Of a DNA stretch of 64,000 nucleotides, positions 59,648-64,000 are shown piece after piece. Position 1 is the first letter of the stretch. Every line of letters begins with the position of its first letter. The notes beneath the pieces are model-generated. The model saw only the letters and a program-made list of their open reading frames with translations, was not told where the DNA came from and searched no databases. Origin of the DNA: Secundilactobacillus mixtipabuli (GTDB taxonomy: Bacteria; Bacillota; Bacilli; Lactobacillales; Lactobacillaceae); NCBI RefSeq assembly GCF_002217925.1, contig NZ_BCMF01000005.1, positions 186,001 through 250,000 of the forward strand, written 5' to 3'. The position numbers and the translations under genes are program-made.

Positions 59648-60094
59648 TTAATCAGTATCCCCGTGAAGCCGAGCGAATGACTGCAACACTTTAACCAGCT
59701 GCTCAGTATCAAAATCAGGAAACTGCTGTTTAGTGATTTGAATACATTGTGCTTCTTCTTGATCTAAAATGGCTTTGATCTCTGGATAAGCTTTCTCACC
59801 ATCAACGGTCAGCTTCAATTCCTGGGCCCGCTTATCCTTAGACGACCGTCGCCGATCAACCAGGCCTTGGACAACCAGTTGTTTGATTGCCCGTGTCACG
59901 TTACTAGGGTTGATAAACTCCGCTTCAATTAAATCTTTCTGGGTCAACCCCGGATTATCGTGAATCTTCAACAGATAGTAATACTGACTGGCACTAATAT
60001 TGATGCGAGCCAGCTGCTGCCCTAGATGTTGACTGCTTTGACGGCCAGCAATTATCAGCCATTTAACAATGGAATCGTCACCGGTATCGATCAC
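59648..60094 (-). CDS. MarR-family transcriptional regulator
   Basis: Winged-helix regulator, 148 residues from the GTG at 60094. The helix-turn-helix is LTQKDLIEAEFINPSNVTRA (about 59-78) and the wing RRRSSKDKRAQELKLT follows. I prefer GTG 60094, which lies 8 bp after a perfect AAGGAGG, over ATG 60142, which would fall on the promoter's expected start site and has no good ribosome site. It is the first gene of an operon with the oxidoreductase and the unknown protein, and likely represses it. Confidence 0.88.
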   Translation of the reverse strand: MIDTGDDSIVKWLIIAGRQSSQHLGQQLARINISASQYYYLLKIHDNPGLTQKDLIEAEFINPSNVTRAIKQLVVQGLVDRRRSSKDKRAQELKLTVDGEKAYPEIKAILDQEEAQCIQITKQQFPDFDTEQLVKVLQSFARLHGDTD

Positions 60095-60142
60095 TTGACC
60101 AGCCTCCTTACACGCAATGGCTTTATCGTTTACTTCAGTCAT

Positions 60143-60171
60143 AGTTTATCACCAATTAGTTGCGCTCGCAA
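60143..60171 (-). promoter_or_regulatory. marR operon promoter with overlapping palindromic operator
   Basis: -35 TTGCGA (60166-60171) and extended -10 TGATAAACT (TAAACT at 60143-60148) with a 17-bp spacer on the minus strand. The palindrome TTGCG-AG-CGCAA (60160-60171) covers the -35, an ideal place for autorepression by the MarR protein. Confidence 0.6.
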
Positions 60172-60299
60172 ATAAATATTTTGAAATTTATCGGTAAGGA
60201 AAAGGCCTCACACTGATTGGTGTGAGACCTCTCTTGGTACTTAATTCAGTTATTTAGCCCAACAGAGCTCTTACTAAAGTTCATCCATTACGATATGAA

Positions 60300-61370
60300 T
60301 TACCGGCGTTTTTGCCGGACCTCTTTCATAAACGACTTCATTTGTTTTTTACTGCCAAACATCCGGTTGATTTTGGCATTTTCCCGTGCTTTACCACGCA
60401 AAAGATTATTCGACTGTTCGGCTTGCAGCTGCAAATAGCTGGCTAAACGATCCTCAGAAAGCTCACCGCACGCCACCGCTTGTCGCACTGCACAGCCAGG
60501 CTCATGCTGATGCGTGCAATCACTGAACCGACACCCTTTTGCTAATTCAGTAATATCTTCAAAGGTAGTGTCAATATTAGCATCAAGTAATCCCAGTTCA
60601 CGCATGCCCGGTGTATCAATCACCAAACTGCCATTGGGTAACTTGATCAGTTGCCGCGCCGTTGTGGTGTGCCGCCCATGAGCATCATTTTCCCGAACTT
60701 CGTTGGTTGCTAATGCTGATGTTCCCAGCAAGTGATTAATCAACGTCGTTTTACCAACGCCTGATGACCCGAGAAAAGCATACGTGAGTCGGGGTTGCAT
60801 GAATGCCATTAGCTCATTCATGCCCTCGTCACGCGTAGCATCACAGACGATCACGTCCGCGTCCCCGCTGACTTCTGCAACCGCCGCTAACTGTTCAGCT
60901 AACTCAGTGGTTTTATCCGCCTTCGTCAAGACAACGGCCGACTGTGCACCAGAAGCCGCTGCGACGGCCAAATAGCGCTCCAACCGGCGCACGTTGAAGT
61001 TGGCATCCAAGGCCATACATAGAAACAGCCAATCAATATTAGCCGCCACTAATTGAGCATCCGACCGCCGCCCCGCTGCTTTACGCAAGAAAACGGTAGT
61101 TCGTTCATCTAACCGTTCAATGGTTGCTGTATCCGCTTGATTGTCTGGCAGCCGTACCTGCACCCAATCACCAACAGTGGGATAATCTTCAGGTTCAGTG
61201 GCCAGATTCAATAATCGACCGGCCAATTGGGCACGAAACTGTCCCCGTTCGCTGACGATCGTGTATTGCTGATGACTGGTCGCAATAGTTCTGGCCAAAT
61301 TTAATCCAGTGACGATTTCTTGTGCCTCACTGGCACCATATTCTGTTAATTTAATTGTTTTGTCCTCCAT
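60300..61370 (-). CDS. rsgA: Ribosome small subunit-dependent GTPase A
   Basis: Circularly permuted GTPase that acts in late 30S maturation, 356 residues. An OB fold (about 35-95), the G4-like LTKAD, the P-loop FLGSSGVGKTTLINHLLG, G2/G3 TTTARQ and DTPGMRELG, and a C-terminal zinc finger with Cys/His ligands CRFSDCTHQHEPGC are present. The tail is strongly basic. The ATG at 61370 has GGAGG inside its second and third codons, so initiation further downstream (for example the in-frame ATT at 61355) cannot be excluded. Preceded by a short leader ORF. Confidence 0.9.
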   Translation of the reverse strand: MEDKTIKLTEYGASEAQEIVTGLNLARTIATSHQQYTIVSERGQFRAQLAGRLLNLATEPEDYPTVGDWVQVRLPDNQADTATIERLDERTTVFLRKAAGRRSDAQLVAANIDWLFLCMALDANFNVRRLERYLAVAAASGAQSAVVLTKADKTTELAEQLAAVAEVSGDADVIVCDATRDEGMNELMAFMQPRLTYAFLGSSGVGKTTLINHLLGTSALATNEVRENDAHGRHTTTARQLIKLPNGSLVIDTPGMRELGLLDANIDTTFEDITELAKGCRFSDCTHQHEPGCAVRQAVACGELSEDRLASYLQLQAEQSNNLLRGKARENAKINRMFGSKKQMKSFMKEVRQKRR

Positions 61371-61382
61371 AACCGCGGAGAA

Positions 61383-61436
61383 CTAAGCTTTGTAGTCCTC
61401 CAGTGACGTCACAACGCCCATTACAATGCCCAACAT
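61383..61436 (-). CDS. Possible leader peptide of rsgA (17 residues)
   Basis: ATG 61436 follows AAAGGA by 9 bp and reads MLGIVMGVVTSLEDYKA before TAG, ending 12 bp upstream of the rsgA ATG. The promoter (TTGTAC 61505-61510, TACAAT 61483-61488) and a hairpin GGCGA/TCGCC (about 61456-61471) precede it. Its position suggests translational coupling or attenuation of rsgA. It is too short to be certain. Confidence 0.4.
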   Translation of the reverse strand: MLGIVMGVVTSLEDYKA

Positions 61437-61541
61437 ACACGTTCATCCTTTCTGTGGCGAGTTGAATCGCCTTATTGATGTTATTGTACCAAAATTGGCG
61501 GCAAGTACAACCGCTATGTGCTTGCTAAAACCAGCAGATGC

Positions 61542-61580
61542 AAAAAGCTGAATCAACACCATTCAGGTATCAATTCAGCC
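61542..61580 (-). terminator. Terminator of the trxA-csoR operon
   Basis: Stem GCTGAAT / ATTCAGC followed by five T on the minus strand, about 28 bp beyond the csoR stop codon. Confidence 0.65.
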
Positions 61581-61607
61581 CCTAACTCTTTTTTGGCTAA
61601 CGTTAAA

Positions 61608-61847
61608 CTACAGTTTCGAAATCAGCTTCAAAGATGATTGCAGCTCTTCATCTGACGCATCAGCCATCTTTTGGGAAATGTTTTCAGTAATAATCATGCC
61701 CATGACCCGCTTGACGCTAGCTTCTACCGCACTCAGCTGGGTCACAACTTCAGCACAATCCCGTCCTTCAGTCATCATGGCCTGAATGCCACGCAGCTGA
61801 CCTTCAGCACGCTTTAGTCGATTAATTAATTTGGGATCACAAGCCAT
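61608..61847 (-). CDS. CsoR/CstR-family regulator lacking the usual second Cys
   Basis: All-helical repressor of the CsoR/RcnR/FrmR/CstR family (DUF156), 79 residues. MACDPKLINRLKRAEGQLRG is the conserved DNA-contacting start, and C31 in GRDCAEVV is the first sensing Cys. The second position, expected in ...ENLVNC (about residue 60), reads ENISQK, so neither the Cu ligands (His/Cys) nor the CstR Cys pair is complete; C3 is the only other Cys. Second gene after trxA, facing a CoA-disulfide/persulfide reductase, which favours thiol or persulfide sensing. Confidence 0.88.
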   Translation of the reverse strand: MACDPKLINRLKRAEGQLRGIQAMMTEGRDCAEVVTQLSAVEASVKRVMGMIITENISQKMADASDEELQSSLKLISKL

Positions 61848-61890
61848 CCGTGTTACCTCCTACAAATTACTTGGTACCACTATATCATAT

Positions 61891-62208
61891 TTAATCAACG
61901 TATTGGGACAGTCTGGATTTGAATGCCGGTTCCGGCATGAAACCGACGATTCGATCAACGATTTGGCCGTCTTTCTTAACGATAAAAGTTGGGATTCCCT
62001 GAACCTGCATCTGCATTGCCGTCTGTTGGTTTTCATCCACGTCCAGTGATTTAAAGGCAACTTTGTCTCCTAATTCATCGGCCATCTTTTCGACAATTGG
62101 ATTCATCATTTTACATGGTGGACACCAAGTTGCGTTAAAGTCGATCACAACGGTTCCGGAATCTGTTTCTTGATTAAAGTTTTGGTCATTAATTGATTTT
62201 ACTACCAT
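61891..62208 (-). CDS. trxA: Thioredoxin
   Basis: A 105-residue thioredoxin with active site W-C29-P-P-C32-K; PP replaces the classical GP, a variant seen in some thioredoxin-like proteins. The cis-Pro loop GIPTFIVKKDG is intact. The start is ATG 62208 with AGGTG upstream; the longer reading from 62268 crosses its own promoter. First gene of trxA-csoR, under the operator at 62242-62260. It probably reduces disulfides or persulfides together with the divergent reductase. Confidence 0.92.
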   Translation of the reverse strand: MVVKSINDQNFNQETDSGTVVIDFNATWCPPCKMMNPIVEKMADELGDKVAFKSLDVDENQQTAMQMQVQGIPTFIVKKDGQIVDRIVGFMPEPAFKSRLSQYVD

Positions 62209-62239
62209 GTGAACACCTGCTCTCTTAATTGTTGAATTT

Positions 62240-62268
62240 ATTATACCTTCCAAGGGTATACCAGTCAA
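62240..62268 (-). promoter_or_regulatory. trxA-csoR promoter with operator in the spacer
   Basis: On the minus strand, -35 TTGACT (62263-62268), 17-bp spacer and -10 TATAAT (62240-62245). The dyad TATACC-N6-GGGTATA (62242-62260) fills the spacer and matches the operator type of CsoR/CstR repressors. Confidence 0.8.
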
Positions 62269-62309
62269 CTAAATAGATTATGCTGTTTTGCTGGGATTTT
62301 TCATTCGAA

Positions 62310-62337
62310 TTGACAATATACCGTTATGGGGTATAAT
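62310..62337 (+). promoter_or_regulatory. Promoter of the CoA reductase gene with operator in the spacer
   Basis: -35 TTGACA (62310-62315), 16-bp spacer, -10 TATAAT (62332-62337). TATACC-N6-GGGTATA (62317-62335) lies across spacer and -10, the same 19-bp layout as on the opposite promoter. Confidence 0.85.
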
Positions 62338-62380
62338 GATTTCAAGCTTAATTAATTATTTCACAAGGAGGAACTAAAAC

Positions 62381-64000
62381 ATGTCTGAACGAATAATTAT
62401 TGTTGGTGGTGTCGCTGGTGGAGCATCCGTTGCAACCCGACTGCGCCGCCTGAACGAGGACGCAGCCATCACGATGTATGAAGCGGGACCTTACATTTCC
62501 TTTGCGAACTGCGGCTTACCTTACTACGTTGGTCAAACCATCCCTGATCGGGAAAACCTATTTGTTTCAACTCCCGAAGATATGCGTGATGATTTTAACA
62601 TAGACGTCCAAGTGAATAGTAAAGTCACCGCCATTGATCCAGCAGCTAAAACCATTACCGTGCAAACCACCAACGGCACCAAAACGGACAGTTATGATAA
62701 GTTAATCCTGTCTATCGGTGCCAGCCCAGTTGTTCCTCATTTCCCAGGACTTGCTGAGGCCGATAACGTGTTCACCGTGCGAACGGTGCCAGATGTCGAT
62801 AAAATAACGGCCTATATCAATCAGCATTCACCAAGGCATGCCACTGTCGTTGGTGGCGGCTTTATTGGTCTGGAAATGGTCGAGAACTTGCGTGAACGTG
62901 GCCTGAATGTGACCTTAGTTGAAGCGACGCCTCAGGTCATGCCTAACTTAGACTTTGAAATGGTACAATTCTTACATGAGCATTTAGCTTTAAACAACGT
63001 GGATGTCCGGCTTAACACTAAATTGGAAGCGTTTGCTGATAACGGCCATACGCTTCAACTAGCTGACGGTGAGGGTCTGGAAACGGATCTGGTTATCTTA
63101 GCAATCGGTGTTAAACCCAATTCTCAATTAGCCCAAGATGCTGGTATTAATACCAACGAGCGGGGCTTCATTTCAGTGAATAAACACTTCGAAACCAACC
63201 TGCCTGATGTTTATGCCATCGGGGACGTTATTTCAGTGGAAAATGCCATCACCAAACAAACCGTTTCCATCCCGCTTGCAGGGCCAGCCAACCGTCAAGG
63301 CCGGTATCTAGCAGACTACCTAGCCGGTTTTGATCGGCAGAATCCAGCCGTGCTTGGTACCTCTGTAGCGAAAGTATTCGCACTGACCACCGCTTCAACT
63401 GGGGCCAATGAACGCCAGCTGAAAGCTGCGAATATCGATTATCAAGTCATTCATCTACACCCGAACTCAAGCGCCGGTTACTATCCAGGTGCTGCGCCAA
63501 TCGAGCTCAAAGTACTTTTCGCGCCAGATGGTGACATCCTCGGCGCACAAGCTGTGGGCACAAAGGGCGTTGCCAAACGGATCGACATCATTTCCACGGC
63601 CATCCGCTTCCATGCTAAAGTGGCCGAATTAGCGGATATTGAAGTGGCTTACGCACCACCTTACGCTTCTGCAAAAGATCCCGTTAACTTTGCGGGTTAT
63701 ATGGCTGGTGATCTTCAAGACAATTTAGTTGCCACCATTCAGTGGAACGAAGTTGACGCTCTATTGGCGAATGACGCTTACTTCTTAGATGTGCGCAATC
63801 CTGATGAACTATTGGCTGAACCGGCCTTAGATAACGCGGTCAACATTCCCAGAAGCGAAATCCGCGACCACCTTTCAGAATTGCCTAAGGATCAGCCAAT
63901 ATACGTTTACTGTGCTGCCGGTCTTCGCGGCTACAACGTCGTCAGAATTCTAGTCCAACACGGCTTTGAGGCAATCAATCTCGATGGCGGTCTTAAAACT
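62381..64000 (+). CDS. CoA-disulfide/persulfide reductase with C-terminal rhodanese domain (partial)
   Basis: FAD-dependent pyridine nucleotide-disulfide reductase; 540 codons are in the window and the 3' end is cut off. The FAD motif IIVGGVAGGASVATRLRRL is at the N-terminus, C44 in SFANCGLPYYVG is the single redox Cys of the CoA reductases, TVVGGGFIGLEMVE is the NAD(P)H motif, and a dimerisation domain follows. A rhodanese domain starts near 450, with the active loop VYCAAGLRGYN (C511). Such fusions (CoADR-RHD, CoAPR) reduce CoA-S-S-CoA or CoA-SSH. AAGGAGG precedes the ATG. Confidence 0.92.
   Translation, partial: MSERIIIVGGVAGGASVATRLRRLNEDAAITMYEAGPYISFANCGLPYYVGQTIPDRENLFVSTPEDMRDDFNIDVQVNSKVTAIDPAAKTITVQTTNGTKTDSYDKLILSIGASPVVPHFPGLAEADNVFTVRTVPDVDKITAYINQHSPRHATVVGGGFIGLEMVENLRERGLNVTLVEATPQVMPNLDFEMVQFLHEHLALNNVDVRLNTKLEAFADNGHTLQLADGEGLETDLVILAIGVKPNSQLAQDAGINTNERGFISVNKHFETNLPDVYAIGDVISVENAITKQTVSIPLAGPANRQGRYLADYLAGFDRQNPAVLGTSVAKVFALTTASTGANERQLKAANIDYQVIHLHPNSSAGYYPGAAPIELKVLFAPDGDILGAQAVGTKGVAKRIDIISTAIRFHAKVAELADIEVAYAPPYASAKDPVNFAGYMAGDLQDNLVATIQWNEVDALLANDAYFLDVRNPDELLAEPALDNAVNIPRSEIRDHLSELPKDQPIYVYCAAGLRGYNVVRILVQHGFEAINLDGGLKT

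Overview
The window looks like chromosomal DNA of a lactic acid bacterium of the family Lactobacillaceae; the genus cannot be fixed from sequence alone. Pointers are the Firmicutes-type regulation (serS T-box, lysine riboswitch, PyrR attenuator, CcpA cre-like boxes, strong AGGAGG ribosome sites), LPXTG surface proteins with the KxYKxGKxW signal peptide, pyruvate oxidase, fumarate-type dihydroorotate dehydrogenase and PepN. No transposase, integrase, phage gene or CRISPR array was seen.

Layout. 1-1010: an eight-gene tRNA operon on the minus strand with its own promoter and terminator. 1.3-9.2 kb: serS behind a T-box, a deoxynucleoside kinase, lysP behind a lysine riboswitch, an acetyltransferase, an esterase-like hydrolase, a PAP2 phosphatase and a TSUP/DUF1634 export pair. 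9.2-13.3 kb: a split ThrE-type Thr/Ser exporter, a small membrane protein, a CDF metal exporter with a DtxR-family regulator, and another acetyltransferase. 13.3-14.1 kb is gene-free and carries a 3 x 91 bp tandem repeat that runs into a long palindrome. 14.1-22.6 kb: a PyrR-controlled NCS1 permease, pyrD, DUF1003, a B3/B4-domain protein, an RluA-type pseudouridine synthase, pyruvate oxidase and several unknown small proteins. 22.8-29.1 kb: pepN, a CPBP protease, a second TSUP exporter, a beta-lactamase-fold protein and an NAD(P)-binding protein. 29.2-53.8 kb: four sortase substrates (two tandem paralogues of unknown fold and two MucBP proteins) interspersed with the transhydrogenase pntA-pntAB-pntB, an adh-aldA operon, a MATE exporter, a glutamine amidotransferase-like protein, a LysR/nitronate monooxygenase pair, a FetAB-type ABC exporter and a hydroxyacyl-CoA dehydrogenase. 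54.1-60.1 kb: an aminotransferase divergent from an amino acid permease, a phosphoribosyltransferase, and a marR-oxidoreductase-unknown operon. 60.3-64 kb: rsgA behind a possible 17-residue leader peptide, then a divergent thiol/persulfide module: trxA-csoR on one strand and a CoA-disulfide/persulfide reductase with a rhodanese domain (cut by the window end) on the other.

Most notable: (i) a family of four dispersed intergenic hairpin elements (17263, 22602, 27118, 57131) with conserved outer arms and a central hairpin whose sequence changes while its pairing is kept; (ii) two matching 19-bp operators placed exactly inside the spacers of the divergent trxA and CoA-reductase promoters, next to a CsoR/CstR-family gene that lacks the usual second cysteine; (iii) a short motif shared by all four surface proteins although their mature parts belong to two unrelated families; (iv) unusual starts: a MATE gene with no ATG/GTG/TTG in its proper frame but a well placed ATT, and a MarR gene better started at an internal GTG.
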